DNA from: Phycisphaerae bacterium RAS1
GTDB lineage: Bacteria; Planctomycetota; Phycisphaerae; UBA1845; Fen-1342
NCBI GenBank assembly: GCA_007859745.1
Contig: SMLU01000001.1
Span: 434,001 to 498,000, forward strand
DNA length: 64,000 nucleotides
Direction of reading: 5' to 3'
Under the pieces are notes generated by a model. It saw only the letters and a program-made list of their open reading frames with translations. It was not told the DNA's origin and did not search any database. Of the stretch, positions 9,160 to 18,987 are shown one piece after another. Each line of letters starts with the position of its first letter. The first letter of the stretch is position 1. A program made the position numbers and the translations under genes.

Positions 9160-11094
9160 ATGCTCTCACTCGTGCTACTGGCCGCGGGGCTCGGCAGCCG
9201 CTTCGGCGGAAGCAAGCAGCTTGCGCCGGTGCGGCCCAGCGGCGAGACGATCATGGATTACACGATCTACGACGCGCTGCGCGCCGGCATGACGCAGGTC
9301 GTGTTCGTGATTCGGCCGGAGGCGGAGCATGGATTTCGCGATTCGATCGGGCGGCGGATCGAGTCGCGCGTCGCCGTCCGCTATGCGCATCAGCGGCTCG
9401 ACGATCTTCCGCCGGGTTTCTCGCCGCCGATCGGTCGCACCAAGCCGTGGGGGACGGGGCACGCGCTGCTGTGTGCAGCGGCGCTGGTGGATGGGCCGTT
9501 CATCGTCGCGAACGCGGATGATGGCTATGGCGCGGAGGCGATGGAGGCAATCGCGACCGCCGCCGCCGGGCTTCACGATCCGAAAGACGCCGCCCTCGCC
9601 GCGTTTCCGCTCCGGGCGACCGTTGCGCGCGTCGAGGCCGGCGTTTCGCGCGCCGTCTGTCGCGTCAGCGCCGCTGGCGCGCTGCAGCACATCGAGGAAT
9701 ACACGCATGTTCGCCGTGACGCGGACGCATTCGTCGGCGTCGGCCCGCGCGGCTATTTCCAGCAGTTTACGGGCGACGAGCTGGTGTCGATGAATCTCTG
9801 GGCGTTTCAGCCGGCGCTGTTCGACGCGCTGCGCGAGAGCTTCGCTCGGTTTCTCGAATCCGCCGACGACCTAGCGACGGCCGAATTTTTTCTCCCGGCG
9901 GCGGTGATGGCTGCGATGGCGTGCGACGTCCTGCGTGTTCGCGTGCTGCCGACCAAATCTCAGTGGTTCGGCATCACGCACGCAGCGGACCAGTACGCGG
10001 CGGCGACCGCGGTTGAGCAGGCGATTCTCCTTCAGCGATACCCGGCGGTTCTCTGGGAACAGTCAACCGCCGTCGTCGAGCGGTTCGCGCTTCCGGGCCC
10101 CGTCAGCGCTGCGTGGCCGCGATCCGGCGGGCACATCAATGATGCGTTTCTCGTCCTGTGCGGAACGCCGTGGCGTGGCCAGCGATTCCTGCTGCAACGA
10201 ATCAACCCGCGCGTTTTTCCAAACGCCCATGCCGTCGTTGACAACATGGTGCGAATCACGCAGCACCTGCGAGCCAAGCTCGAATCACGCGGCGTCGCCG
10301 ATGTCGATCGCCGAGTCCTGACGCCGATCCCCACGACCGACGGCGGCTACATCTCAGAGTTCGAGAACGCATCGTGGCGTATGCTGCGGCTCATCGAAGA
10401 CGCCGCGACGGTCCCGCTCATCTCGCCGCAGCGCGCCTACCAGGCGGCGGCCGCGTTCGCCGCGTACCACGCCGACCTGGCCGACCTGCCGCCCCCGCCG
10501 CTGCATGAGACGATCCGCGATTTTCACAACACGCCGCTGCGGCTGACCGCGCTGGAGCGCTCCATCGCGTCCACTTCGGACCGGATGCGACGGAGGGCCG
10601 CCGCGCTGATCGATGAAGCCCGCCGACGCGCCCCGCTCGCGACGCAGCTCGAAGACCTGGTTCGCCGCGGCGATGTGACGGCACAGACCGTGCACAATGA
10701 CGCGAAGTTGAGCAACATCCTGTTCGACGCACGGACCGATGAGCCTCTGTGCATCGTCGATCTGGATACGACGATGACGGGCCTGGCGCTGCACGACTTC
10801 GGCGACATGGTGCGGAGCATGGCGGCTACGGCGGAGGAGGAGGAGATTGATTGCTCCCGGGTGCGCATCGACGCCGATCGCTACCGGGCGCTGGCCGACG
10901 GATTCCGAACGGTTCACGCCGACGCGACGGATGAGCAACTGGCGACCGCGGCACGGGTCATTATCTACGAGCAGGCGATCCGGTTTCTGACCGACTACCT
11001 GGAGGGCGACCGATACTACCGCACGTCCCGCGCGGGGCAGAATCGAGAACGAGCAGCCAATCAGTTTGCGCTGCTTCGCTCGCTGGGAGAGTAG
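9160..11094 (+). CDS. fused nucleotidyltransferase / N-acetylhexosamine 1-kinase-like protein
   Basis: 644 residues. ATG 9160 is chosen because the upstream in-frame extension is repeat DNA and the canonical nucleotidyltransferase start MLSLVLLAAGLGSRFGG begins here. Residues 1-~300 are a sugar-nucleotide pyrophosphorylase fold with LAAGLGSRFGG, a KQ..P motif and NADDGYG. Residues ~310-644 match APH/NahK-type kinases: GGHINDAF, LLQRINPRVF, then the catalytic HNDAKLSNILFD and metal-binding VDLDTTMTG...DFGD, and a terminal YYRTSRAGQN. NahK phosphorylates GalNAc/GlcNAc at C1. The fused transferase could then form a UDP-sugar, so the protein may perform two consecutive salvage steps. The substrate pairing is inferred from the GH109-type neighbour. 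No signal peptide; cytoplasmic. Confidence 0.85.
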   Translation: MLSLVLLAAGLGSRFGGSKQLAPVRPSGETIMDYTIYDALRAGMTQVVFVIRPEAEHGFRDSIGRRIESRVAVRYAHQRLDDLPPGFSPPIGRTKPWGTGHALLCAAALVDGPFIVANADDGYGAEAMEAIATAAAGLHDPKDAALAAFPLRATVARVEAGVSRAVCRVSAAGALQHIEEYTHVRRDADAFVGVGPRGYFQQFTGDELVSMNLWAFQPALFDALRESFARFLESADDLATAEFFLPAAVMAAMACDVLRVRVLPTKSQWFGITHAADQYAAATAVEQAILLQRYPAVLWEQSTAVVERFALPGPVSAAWPRSGGHINDAFLVLCGTPWRGQRFLLQRINPRVFPNAHAVVDNMVRITQHLRAKLESRGVADVDRRVLTPIPTTDGGYISEFENASWRMLRLIEDAATVPLISPQRAYQAAAAFAAYHADLADLPPPPLHETIRDFHNTPLRLTALERSIASTSDRMRRRAAALIDEARRRAPLATQLEDLVRRGDVTAQTVHNDAKLSNILFDARTDEPLCIVDLDTTMTGLALHDFGDMVRSMAATAEEEEIDCSRVRIDADRYRALADGFRTVHADATDEQLATAARVIIYEQAIRFLTDYLEGDRYYRTSRAGQNRERAANQFALLRSLGE

Positions 11095-11097
11095 CGA

Positions 11098-11165
11098 CCG
11101 GCCCCCGTGCCGGCCGTTGAAACGCGGGGACGCCGCCGGCGAACTACGGCCGGCACGGGGGCCGG
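11098..11165. repeat. 20-bp perfect inverted repeat downstream of the kinase fusion
   Basis: CCGGCCCCCGTGCCGGCCGT at 11098-11117 pairs with its exact complement at 11146-11165 across a 28-nt loop. No T-tract follows. It lies between convergent genes and could act as a bidirectional RNA-stabilising hairpin; termination is unproven. Confidence 0.75.
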
Positions 11166-11241
11166 CCGCTACCGGGCGCCACCAATCGCTACCGGGCCGC
11201 GCCGAAGTCTGTGGGCGCTCGCCGACGCGGCCGTTGCTCCG

Positions 11242-12180
11242 CTACAACCCGAAGACACACACGACGAACGCATTGATGTCGAGCACGTTCACCGCGCCGT
11301 CGTCATTCACGTCGTTGGCGCAGAAGAACTCGCAGGGATACTGCGCCTGCCACGCCGCCTGGCCCCCGATCGCCAGCACGAAGGCGTTGATGTCCAGAAT
11401 GTCCACGTTGCCGTCGCAGTTGGCGTCACACGTGCAGACGGGAGCAGGCTCAATGATCGCTTCAGGCGTCGCGCTCATGATGGCTGCCGATCCGCCGAGG
11501 ATGATCGGGCCGTCGTCATCACCAAAGCCAAGGTAAATGCGAGTGTTGCCGGCCATGATCCCGCCGCCGGTATCCATGTTGATAGCCGAGGACAGTCCGC
11601 TGCGAAAGAACAACTCGCCGCGCGTTCCCTGGACATCGATATGCCCGATCAGCGTTGATCGTCCTGACGCGAATTGGTAGTGCGTGTCCCAGGCCATTTC
11701 CTCCGGCAGCCAGTCGCGCACGCCGCTGCGGCCGGAGACGTAGAACATCGTGACTCCGTTCCAAACCGTGGGGCTTTGCGGCGATCCGCTGCTGACCCCT
11801 GCCCAGCGCTCGTCATCATCCGGATCATCCGGCGTGTGCGCCTCCGTCATGCGGTGGTTGTAGATCATCACGGAGTTGATCACCGCGTCGCCGTTCTGCA
11901 TCACGAACGCGTAGTCTTGGAAGCCATTCCAGACGCGGCGCGGGACCGCGTTGCTGGCCCATAGATACAGCCGCGCGCCGCCGGTCGCGTCGACCGTTGG
12001 GTTCTCCTCGAACGGGAAGTTCGCGGGTGGATTGGCGGCATTGACCGGATCGTTCGGATCGCCCGCCGGATCCTGCAGGCCGTCGGTCGAAAGATACCAG
12101 CGGATGACAGCCGTTTGCGCCAGAACCGATGGAACCCCGCTGATCGCCGTCAGCATCGCGAATTGAATGGCCAGACGCAT
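11242..12180 (-). CDS. exported protein with C-terminal dockerin module
   Basis: 312 residues from ATG 12180, with GAGGTG upstream and an immediate signal peptide (MRLAIQFAMLTAISGVPSVLAQ). Residues ~25-240 look like an all-beta secreted domain rich in Trp, Gly and Asp (SASNAV-type and DDDERWAG segments); I do not recognise it. Two dockerin-like loops follow after a CxC pair: NCDGNVDILDINAFVLAI and NDDGAVNVLDINAFVVCV. Dockerin loops bind calcium and, in known systems, dock to cohesins; no cohesin is seen in this window. Convergent with the kinase fusion gene. Confidence 0.8.
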   Translation of the reverse strand: MRLAIQFAMLTAISGVPSVLAQTAVIRWYLSTDGLQDPAGDPNDPVNAANPPANFPFEENPTVDATGGARLYLWASNAVPRRVWNGFQDYAFVMQNGDAVINSVMIYNHRMTEAHTPDDPDDDERWAGVSSGSPQSPTVWNGVTMFYVSGRSGVRDWLPEEMAWDTHYQFASGRSTLIGHIDVQGTRGELFFRSGLSSAINMDTGGGIMAGNTRIYLGFGDDDGPIILGGSAAIMSATPEAIIEPAPVCTCDANCDGNVDILDINAFVLAIGGQAAWQAQYPCEFFCANDVNDDGAVNVLDINAFVVCVFGL

Positions 12181-12320
12181 GGCACACCTCGCAGGTTGGT
12201 CCGTGATCCCCAGTCTCGCACACCCCGACGCCGATCGCCCCTTCCCCGGCCAGAATGACGATAGCCGTGGTACGCGGACCGGGCAACTCATTCGTCGGAG
12301 CTTCCGGCCAGCAGGTATGT

Positions 12321-12430
12321 GACCGTTTGGCCGGGGTCACAATCCGAGCCCCAAGCGCGAGCGCGCGGGTGTTTGTGCGAGTGTCACCAACCCTGAAAAC
12401 GCCCACGCGCTTGCGCTTGGGGCTCGGTTC
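12321..12430. repeat. palindromic repeat family 2, copy 1
   Basis: The arms are GAGCCCCAAGCGC... and ...GCGCTTGGGGCTCGG, separated by ~60 bp. The left flank (GGCCGGGGTCACAATC) is shared with copy 3 at 61754-61860, so the unit is about 110 bp. It lies in the 12181-12742 gap, which otherwise holds the clpC promoter and no gene. Confidence 0.85.
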
Positions 12431-12627
12431 CCAGCGGCCGCCACCATCACGCACCCCCCGCCAGCGGCGATGTCTCCAGCGGACTAGCCGCGGGTACGCG
12501 GGCTGGCCGCCACGGGGCCCGGCGTCGGTTCGGGCGGCGCGGCGATTGCGCCGATAGGAAAGCTATGGCCTGCCCCGATTCTTCGACGCCAGCCGCGTTG
12601 CCGACGGTCCGCCGGCCGCCGCGTAAC

Positions 12628-12656
12628 TTGCTGACGCGCCCTGCGCCTCCTACAAT
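12628..12656 (+). promoter_or_regulatory. sigma70-type promoter for clpC
   Basis: -35 TTGCTG at 12628-12633, a 17-nt spacer, and -10 TACAAT at 12651-12656 (5 of 6 consensus). Transcription would start near 12663, giving an ~80-nt leader before clpC. Confidence 0.6.
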
Positions 12657-12742
12657 CCGCCGACGGAGGCGGTCCCGTACTTCTGTCGTCGGCAAGATCG
12701 ACCCAGGCCGCGGGGCAACCGTCCGGAAGGAGCACACGCCTC

Positions 12743-15271
12743 ATGTTTGAACGCTTCACCGACCGCGCCAGAAAGGTCATGGCCCTGGCCAACCAGGAAG
12801 CCCAGCGGTTCAATCACGAATACATCGGAACTGAGCACATTTTGCTTGGTCTCGTCAAAGAGGGGTCGGGCGTCGGGGCGAACGTGCTGAAAAATCTCGG
12901 CGTAGACCTGCGCAAGGTCCGCCTGGAAGTCGAGAAGCTCGTCAAGAGCGGCCCCGAGATGGTGACGATGGGCAAGCTCCCTCAAACCCCGCGGGCCAAG
13001 CGAGTTATCGAATACGCCATCGAGGAAGCCCGCAACCTCAATCATAACTACGTTGGGACCGAACACCTGCTGCTCGGCCTGCTGCGGGAGCAGGACGGCG
13101 TCGCCGCGCAAGTGTTGATGAATCTTGGTCTTAAGCTCGAAGATGTGCGCGAGGAAGTGCTCAATCTCCTCGGCGCCGGCGTCGAGTCGGAGGAAGCACC
13201 GCAGCAAGCTGCTCCGGAGACCGCCAAGAAGGGCAAGAGCAAGACGCCGGCCCTCGATTCATTCGGCCGTGACCTGACAGAACTGGCCCGCGAGGGCAAG
13301 CTCGACCCGGTCATCGGTCGCGCCAATGAAATCGAACGCGTCATCACCGTCCTCTGCCGTCGGATGAAAAACAACCCCGTGCTGCTGGGCGAGGCCGGCG
13401 TCGGAAAGACGGCGATCGTCGAAGGCCTGGCACAGAAAATCATCAGCCACCAGGTTCCCGAGATTCTGCACGACCGGCGCATCGTCGTGCTCGACCTGGC
13501 GATGATGGTCGCGGGCACGAAGTACCGCGGCCAGTTTGAGGAGCGCATCAAGGCTGTGATGAACGAAGTCCGCCGGGCGCGCAACGTGATTCTGTTCATC
13601 GATGAGCTGCACACGCTGGTCGGCGCCGGCGGCGCGGAAGGCGCCATCGACGCCAGCAACGTGCTGAAGCCGGCCCTTTCGCGCGGCGAGATTCAGTGCA
13701 TCGGCGCGACGACGTTCGACGAGTTCCGCAAGTACATCGAAAAAGACGCGGCCCTGGCGCGGCGTTTCCAGCCGATCCACGTGGATGAGCCGTCGGTCGA
13801 GCACACGCTCGAAATCCTGAAGGGACTTCGCGACCGCTACGAAGCGCATCACCGTGTGCAGATCACCGACCTGGCGCTCAAGAACGCCACCGAGCTCTCG
13901 CATCGTTACATCACCGGCCGCGTCCTGCCCGACAAGGCCATCGACGTGATCGACGAAGCCGGCGCCCGCATCCGCATCCGCAGCATGACGCTCCCGCCCG
14001 ACCTGGCGGACATCGAGCGCGAGATCGAGCGCCTGACGGTCGAGAAAGACGAGTCGGTCAAGAACGCCGACTACGAGCGGGCCGCCGAGCTGCGCGACAA
14101 ATGCGAGACGCTGCGGCTCAAGAAGGAAACCATCCAGAAGGAATGGAAGGACCGCGCCCGCGAGGTGGACGGCGTGGTCGATGAGAACGTCGTGGCCGAA
14201 GTCATCAGCAAGATGACCGGCATTCCGCTGACGCGCCTGGAAAAGGACGAAGCCGAACGGCTCTTGCAACTCGAAAACGAGCTGCACAAGCGCGTCATCA
14301 GCCAGCACGAGTCGATCAGCGCGGTGGCGCGCAGCGTTCGCCGCTCGCGCAGCGGCCTGAAAGACCCCAACCGGCCGATGGGCTCGTTCATCTTTCTCGG
14401 CCCGTCGGGCGTCGGCAAAACGCTGCTCGCCAAGTCGCTCGCTGAGTTCCTCTTCGGCGATGAAGACGCGCTGGTCACGATCGACATGTCGGAGTACATG
14501 GAGAAGCACAACGTCAGCCGGCTGATCGGCGCTCCGCCGGGATACGTCGGCTACGAAGAGGGCGGCCAGCTCACCGAGCGCGTTCGCCGCCGGCCCTACG
14601 CCGTGGTGCTGCTCGACGAGATCGAGAAGGCGCACCCGGACGTGTTCAACATGCTCTTGCAGATCATGGAGGAAGGCCGCCTGACCGACAGCTTCGGCCG
14701 GCACGTGGACTTCAAGAACGTGATCATGATCATGACCAGCAACGTCGGGGCCGACCGCATCATGAGCCAGGATCCGTTCGGGTTCATGAAGCGCAACGAC
14801 GACATCAACTACCAGAAGATGAAGGACATGCTGACGTCGGAGCTGGAACGGCACTTCCGGCCGGAATTCATCAACCGGCTCGACGAAGTGGTCGTCTTCC
14901 ACAAGCTGACGCGCGAGGACCTGGTGTCGATCATCGACCTCGAGCTGGCCAAGGTGAACAAGCGCCTGAAGGACCACGGCCTGGTGCTGGAGCTGACCGA
15001 CGAGGCCAAGGAATTCCTGCTGGAGAAGGGCACGGACGAAAAGTTCGGCGCCCGCCCGCTGCGCCGCACGATGTCGAGCATGATCGAAGACCCGCTCAGC
15101 GAGGACATCCTGCGCGGCACGTTCAAGGACAAGAAGGTCATCCGCGTGACGGCCACGACCGACCCGAAGACGGAAGAAAAGAAGTTCGTCTTCGAAGGCC
15201 TCGAAGCCCCCCCGCCGCCGGCGGCCCCGGCCAAACCCGAACTCGCCGCGGCCGGCGCCGACGCGACGTAG
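12743..15271 (+). CDS. clpC: ATP-dependent Clp protease ATPase subunit ClpC
   Basis: 842 residues, full length for ClpC. ATG 12743 follows a GGAAGGAG element. Domains in order: two N-terminal Clp repeats (residues 1-145; [15 protein letters not shown] and [14 protein letters not shown]), AAA1 with Walker A GEAGVGKT near 216 and Walker B VILFIDE, a short UVR-like coiled-coil insert ([13 protein letters not shown]), AAA2 with Walker A GPSGVGKT near 553, and a C-terminal D2-small domain. The short middle domain marks ClpC rather than ClpB. It unfolds substrates and feeds them to ClpP, which is not in the window. The tail is Pro/Ala-rich. Monocistronic, with its own promoter. Confidence 0.97.
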   Translation: MFERFTDRARKVMALANQEAQRFNHEYIGTEHILLGLVKEGSGVGANVLKNLGVDLRKVRLEVEKLVKSGPEMVTMGKLPQTPRAKRVIEYAIEEARNLNHNYVGTEHLLLGLLREQDGVAAQVLMNLGLKLEDVREEVLNLLGAGVESEEAPQQAAPETAKKGKSKTPALDSFGRDLTELAREGKLDPVIGRANEIERVITVLCRRMKNNPVLLGEAGVGKTAIVEGLAQKIISHQVPEILHDRRIVVLDLAMMVAGTKYRGQFEERIKAVMNEVRRARNVILFIDELHTLVGAGGAEGAIDASNVLKPALSRGEIQCIGATTFDEFRKYIEKDAALARRFQPIHVDEPSVEHTLEILKGLRDRYEAHHRVQITDLALKNATELSHRYITGRVLPDKAIDVIDEAGARIRIRSMTLPPDLADIEREIERLTVEKDESVKNADYERAAELRDKCETLRLKKETIQKEWKDRAREVDGVVDENVVAEVISKMTGIPLTRLEKDEAERLLQLENELHKRVISQHESISAVARSVRRSRSGLKDPNRPMGSFIFLGPSGVGKTLLAKSLAEFLFGDEDALVTIDMSEYMEKHNVSRLIGAPPGYVGYEEGGQLTERVRRRPYAVVLLDEIEKAHPDVFNMLLQIMEEGRLTDSFGRHVDFKNVIMIMTSNVGADRIMSQDPFGFMKRNDDINYQKMKDMLTSELERHFRPEFINRLDEVVVFHKLTREDLVSIIDLELAKVNKRLKDHGLVLELTDEAKEFLLEKGTDEKFGARPLRRTMSSMIEDPLSEDILRGTFKDKKVIRVTATTDPKTEEKKFVFEGLEAPPPPAAPAKPELAAAGADAT

Positions 15272-16582
15272 CGGCCGACCTCCGAGTCGGCCGCATGTAG
15301 CCCGGCCGCCCCCGGCCGGGCGGCGTCTCGGCGGACGTCTTGGGTGTTCGTCAAGGTGCGCACGTGCGCGAGGTCTAATTGCGCACCTTCGGCAGGTTGG
15401 GGCGGGGAGGGATTTTTGGCGGACGGACGGCGGTGGATTTTCTTGGATTTGCGCATCTTCCCCCCTTCGGCGGCGCGGGCGCGGCGCCGGTGATTGGAGT
15501 GTAGCTAGCGTTTGTAGGAAGGCAAGCGATCGCCGCGTGAACAAAGTTGCGCGACTCGTGGAAATCGTCGACGCGACTGTGACGGGATGACCAAAGGGCG
15601 AACGTGGCTATCGAAGCTCACAACGCACCGCGTACCGCTACGTCATTCGGTTCGGCAGGTGCCCGGGCAACCGCCGTTTCGCAGATGGTGTTCGAGGAAT
15701 CGCTCAGGTGAAGCGTTCGACGGGAATCGCACGAAATACGCATCGCCTTGCTGACACGCTACCGTTCCGGCAGCCGCGGAGCGGCGAAAGAATAAAGCCC
15801 ACGGCGTAAGCCGTGGAGACGCGGTCGGCAACCTTTGAATCCTCAAAAACCCATCCCCGCAGCGGGGAAAGAAGCGACGACGCGGAACGCGCCACGGTTC
15901 TTTCGCCCCTCCGGGGCTGCTGTGCGTTGCGGGCCGCTAACCCACGGCTTACGCCGTGGGCTTCACTCTTTCGCCCCTCACGGGGCTGAAAACAACGCCG
16001 TCGCTTCAGTCATGCACCGAGCCAGAAGCGGCACGCACACGGCAACACGGCAACGTACAGCGGCGGGAAAACCGGTGCTGTGAGACTTCGGCGCGGTATT
16101 TTGCCCACCGGTTTCCTCCAGCGGCGGAGCGAGGTTGGTTCCGCGAATTGGCCCGCCGCGGTGCTGGACACGTCGCCGGCGACGGAAAACACTGCTCGCA
16201 GAGCAGTGGCACACGCGGAAGTCGATCTGGAATCGAACCGTGCCACCGGCCCCGCGGCGTTTGCGGCGAGCTGATCTCTGATTCCGCGATCACGCAGGCG
16301 ACGAGCGGTGCTCCGGTTGCCCGTGTCTTCGCGGCGGGCTGGAGGCCCGGGGAAACAGCGCGGACGGGCTGGAAGCCCACACCACAAACTTGCCCATACC
16401 GCACGAGGAAACGAGAAGCGGCCGACTCGGAGGTCGGCCGCTACGCCCGTTGAACTTGCTAATCGCTAATCGCTATTCGCTATTCGCTATTCGCTATTCG
16501 CTACTCGCGACTCGCGACTCTGCACTTCCAGCGTCCCGGCCGGGGCGGCCGGGCAACATTTTCACGGGCGGTTACTAACCAC
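15272..16582. other. 1.3-kb gene-free, repeat-rich intergenic region
   Basis: No convincing gene. It is bounded by two reverse-complementary palindromes (GCGGCCGACCTCCGAGTCGG type at 15271-15294 and 16419-16442). Inside are CCCACGGCGTAAGCCGTGG-type hairpins in opposite orientations (15796-15816 and 15941-15961), CGCCCCTCCGGGGCT-like hairpins near 15904 and 15973, and an array of 7-bp repeats at 16459-16520. Open frames here are short, mutually overlapping and Arg/Pro/Ala-rich on both strands, as expected of noncoding GC-rich DNA. Confidence 0.75.
16459..16520. repeat. tandem heptamer array (CTATTCG family)
   Basis: About nine consecutive 7-bp units: two CTAATCG, four CTATTCG, one CTACTCG and degenerate CGACTCG copies. 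It is notably AT-richer than its surroundings. Three related units occur at about 4002-4022. Confidence 0.9.
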
Positions 16583-17164
16583 CTACGCCCCGATTTCGAA
16601 AATCGTCTGAGTCTTGACCACGGTGCGCTCCGCCGGAAACGCGTGGAACGCATGCACGTGAAACTCGCTGTCGCGCGCTTCCGAGTCGATGTAGGAAAAC
16701 GGCGCCAGCTCGCCGTTGGCCCATTGCGGGAACGCGTGGTAGCAGCCGCGCTTGGAGGCGTGCTTTACCAGGTCCATGTGAACCGACTTGTAAAGCGGCT
16801 CGTCCATCGTCTCGACCTGCGTGCTGACCATGTATCCCCAGCCATCGGGCAGACGCTTCTCCAGATCGCGCTCGCCCTTGAGCCGGAAGCGCGTCAGGAC
16901 GCCGCGCGACGGGAGCAGCTCGCTGTCGCGGGCCAGGAGCTCGGTGACGCTGCGCTGACCACACGAAACGGTGACGATGTGGCTCAGGCCGGAGACCCAG
17001 ATGTCGGCGTAGTAGCGACCCTGCTCAACCCGGTAGTCGCCGTAGTGCCGGAACAGCTCGGGGTGCAGGCCGCGGTCGAACAGAAACAGATGCAAATCCG
17101 ATGCCAGAATGGGTCCGGCATCAAGCTCGTGGCGGTGGCTAGGACTTTTTCTAACATTCTGCAT
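16583..17164 (-). CDS. DUF2617-like protein
   Basis: 193 residues. After ~25 variable residues comes LHLFLFDRGLHPELFRHYGDYRVEQGRY, then RFRLKGERDLEKRL and, near the end, HAFHAFPAERTVVKTQTIFEIG. The RxLHPELF, RLKGER and FP..tVVKTQ motifs fit my recollection of the DUF2617 family, found in planctomycetes and actinobacteria and of unknown function. Cytoplasmic, no membrane segment. It has its own upstream region with a strong -10 box. The gene is transcribed away from the DUF971-like gene, which lies behind its promoter on the same strand. Confidence 0.65.
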   Translation of the reverse strand: MQNVRKSPSHRHELDAGPILASDLHLFLFDRGLHPELFRHYGDYRVEQGRYYADIWVSGLSHIVTVSCGQRSVTELLARDSELLPSRGVLTRFRLKGERDLEKRLPDGWGYMVSTQVETMDEPLYKSVHMDLVKHASKRGCYHAFPQWANGELAPFSYIDSEARDSEFHVHAFHAFPAERTVVKTQTIFEIGA

Positions 17165-17202
17165 GATTGACTTCTCGTGTCAGACCTTCGATGAACGAGA
17201 CG

Positions 17203-17231
17203 ATTATAACGCACACTTGGACATTACGGAA
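17203..17231 (-). promoter_or_regulatory. sigma70-type promoter for the DUF2617-like gene
   Basis: On the minus strand, a perfect -10 TATAAT (complement of 17203-17208) lies 17 nt downstream of a weak -35 TTCCGT (complement of 17226-17231). The leader to ATG 17164 would be ~33 nt. Confidence 0.5.
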
Positions 17232-17275
17232 AACAAAGATAGCGGTTTCTTTACCGGTCAGCAACCGGTATTACA

Positions 17276-17617
17276 CTAATCTGCTGGCGTTTTATCAGAC
17301 GCCGGTGCTGAAAGCGATCTCAGAAGGCCAAAGTCGTAGATTCCGGTATCGTGGCCGTCGCGCCATTTCACACGCAGCGCATAATTTCCGACCAGCTCGG
17401 CGGATTCCGCGGTTGCCATCTGCTCCGTCGATGCCGGCGACTGGATGACGCGGAGCGGATTGGCAGCCTGCGCCTCGCGCGCAGCCCGACACACAGCACA
17501 GGGGCACGCCAGCCGGAGCCGGGCCAGCGGAATCGCGGCGTCGAATCCGTCGTTCCAGCGAATCTCAAGCGCACGGGCGCGATCCAGCCGGATTTCGACC
17601 GGGTAGTTCAGAGCCAC
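17276..17617 (-). CDS. DUF971 domain protein
   Basis: 113 residues. The family pattern is clear: LEIRWNDGFDAAIPLARLRLACPCAVCR at the N-terminal half and ALRVKWRDGHDTGIYDFGLLRSL at the C-terminal half. The CPCAxC cluster could bind a metal or Fe-S centre. DUF971 (GBBH-like beta-domain) occurs alone near Fe-S or MoCo-related genes, or fused to Mrp/ApbC; here it is free-standing. Molecular function unknown. Downstream of accA on the same strand with an 80-bp gap. Confidence 0.8.
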   Translation of the reverse strand: MALNYPVEIRLDRARALEIRWNDGFDAAIPLARLRLACPCAVCRAAREAQAANPLRVIQSPASTEQMATAESAELVGNYALRVKWRDGHDTGIYDFGLLRSLSAPASDKTPAD

Positions 17618-17697
17618 AACTCCCGATAGTAGCGCATGTTAGCGCCACCGCCACCGCGCCGAACAAGAGAATTCGATTTGCCGCGCCAGGTGCGCAC

Positions 17698-18771
17698 TTA
17701 CGACGAAGAGCCGCTCGCGACCCGCGCCGCGCCGCGCCGGGTCTTTGGCTTTTCGCTCGCGTCGGGCGACTGTCGATCTGTAAAGAACGAGCCTAGTTTT
17801 CGGAGCCGCTCGTAACGGCGCTTCAGCAGCGCGTCGAGCTTGTACTTTCGAGTCTCTTCAAGAGCGCTGCCGATCCACGCCTCAAGGCTGCGAGCCGCCC
17901 CTTCCGGATCGCGGTGGGCCGCACCCAGCGGCTCCGGAACGATCTCGTCGATCAGATCCAAGCGCTTAAGCTGGTCCGGCGTGAGACGAAGCGCCTGGGC
18001 GGCCCGGGCCGCGTGCTCGGCCGACTTCCAGAGAATCGCCGCACAGCCTTCCGGGCTGATGACCGAGTAATACGCATGTTCCATGACGGCGACCTGGTCG
18101 GCGACGGCGATGCCGAGCGCCCCGCCGCTTCCACCTTCACCGATAACCGCCGCAACGACAGGCGTTTCCAGTCGCGACATCTCCATCAGGTTGACGGCGA
18201 TGGCGTGTGCGATACCGCGTTCCTCAGCCTCGACGCCGGGATAGGCGCCGGGCGTGTCGATGAGGCAGACGACCGGCAGCTTGAACTTGGCCGCGAGCCT
18301 CATCAGGCGGAGAGCCTTCCGGTAGCCGTCGGGATGGGCACAACCAAAGTTGGCCTCGATTTTTTCGCGTGTGTCACGGCCCTTGTGATGGCCGATGAGC
18401 ATGACCCTGCGCCCGGCGAGGCGGGCGAAGCCGCCGATCATTGCACGGTCATCAGAATAGCAACGATCGCCGTGGAGTTCGCAGAAGTCCTTGGCGATCA
18501 AGCGGATATAGTCGCGCAGCAGCGGGCGGCGAGGGTGCCGCGCGACGAGCACTTTTTCCCATGGGGTCAGCTTGGCGTAAGTCTCACGAAGCGCGATCGT
18601 AAGCTGCTCTCGAATGCCGCTGACGACGCCGGAGAGGTCCCGCGGCGATTCGGCCTGGGCCGACTCGATGCGCAGAATCTCCTGCTCCATCTTGGCGATC
18701 GGCTTTTCGAATTCCAGAAGATGGGTGAGACCGCCGCCCGAATTCTTCCACAAACCCGGCTGCGTACTCAT
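17698..18771 (-). CDS. accA: acetyl-CoA carboxylase carboxyltransferase subunit alpha
   Basis: 357 residues from ATG 18771, preceded by AGGTG; the upstream in-frame extension lacks family similarity. The protein starts with the typical helical region LEFEKPIAKMEQEILRIES, then the carboxyltransferase core: DRAMIGGFARL, GHHKGRDT, IDTPGAYPGVEAEERG and the glycine-rich oxyanion region GEGGSGGALG. AccA pairs with AccD to transfer the carboxyl group from biotin to acetyl-CoA in the first committed step of fatty-acid synthesis; accD is not in the window. The C-terminus has a basic extension rich in Arg and Ser. Cytoplasmic. Confidence 0.95.
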   Translation of the reverse strand: MSTQPGLWKNSGGGLTHLLEFEKPIAKMEQEILRIESAQAESPRDLSGVVSGIREQLTIALRETYAKLTPWEKVLVARHPRRPLLRDYIRLIAKDFCELHGDRCYSDDRAMIGGFARLAGRRVMLIGHHKGRDTREKIEANFGCAHPDGYRKALRLMRLAAKFKLPVVCLIDTPGAYPGVEAEERGIAHAIAVNLMEMSRLETPVVAAVIGEGGSGGALGIAVADQVAVMEHAYYSVISPEGCAAILWKSAEHAARAAQALRLTPDQLKRLDLIDEIVPEPLGAAHRDPEGAARSLEAWIGSALEETRKYKLDALLKRRYERLRKLGSFFTDRQSPDASEKPKTRRGAARVASGSSS

Positions 18772-18987
18772 GATCACCTGTTGTCCAGACCGCGTTGATT
18801 GGGCGGACACGGCGTCCACCTGCCAAACCCGCGGGCATGCTACCGCTACCCAGGATTGGAACGCAAGCGGAATCTTGGTCGAACTCCAACAATTCTGCAC
18901 TTACCGGACCAGCCGCGCTCGCCCGCACAATGTAATGGGGAGCGCCGACAGCACCGTCGGGCGAGACGGGAGCTCGTGAACACTCGC

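Noticed and set aside
11098-11165. perfect 20-bp inverted repeat as an intrinsic terminator
   Set aside because: No T-tract on either side. Most other GC-rich palindromes in the window fail the same test.
13259-15544. 761-codon open frame antisense to clpC
   Set aside because: Shadow of a perfectly conserved ClpC; its composition is Ala/Val/Leu/Gly/His repeats, and no ribosome site or family motif is seen. Similar long antisense frames opposite the exported proteins, lysA and the OmpA-like gene were rejected for the same reason.
15643-16453. several small open frames in the clpC-downstream gap
   Set aside because: They lie in palindromic repeats, overlap each other on both strands, and have Arg/Ala/Pro-rich compositions without ribosome sites.
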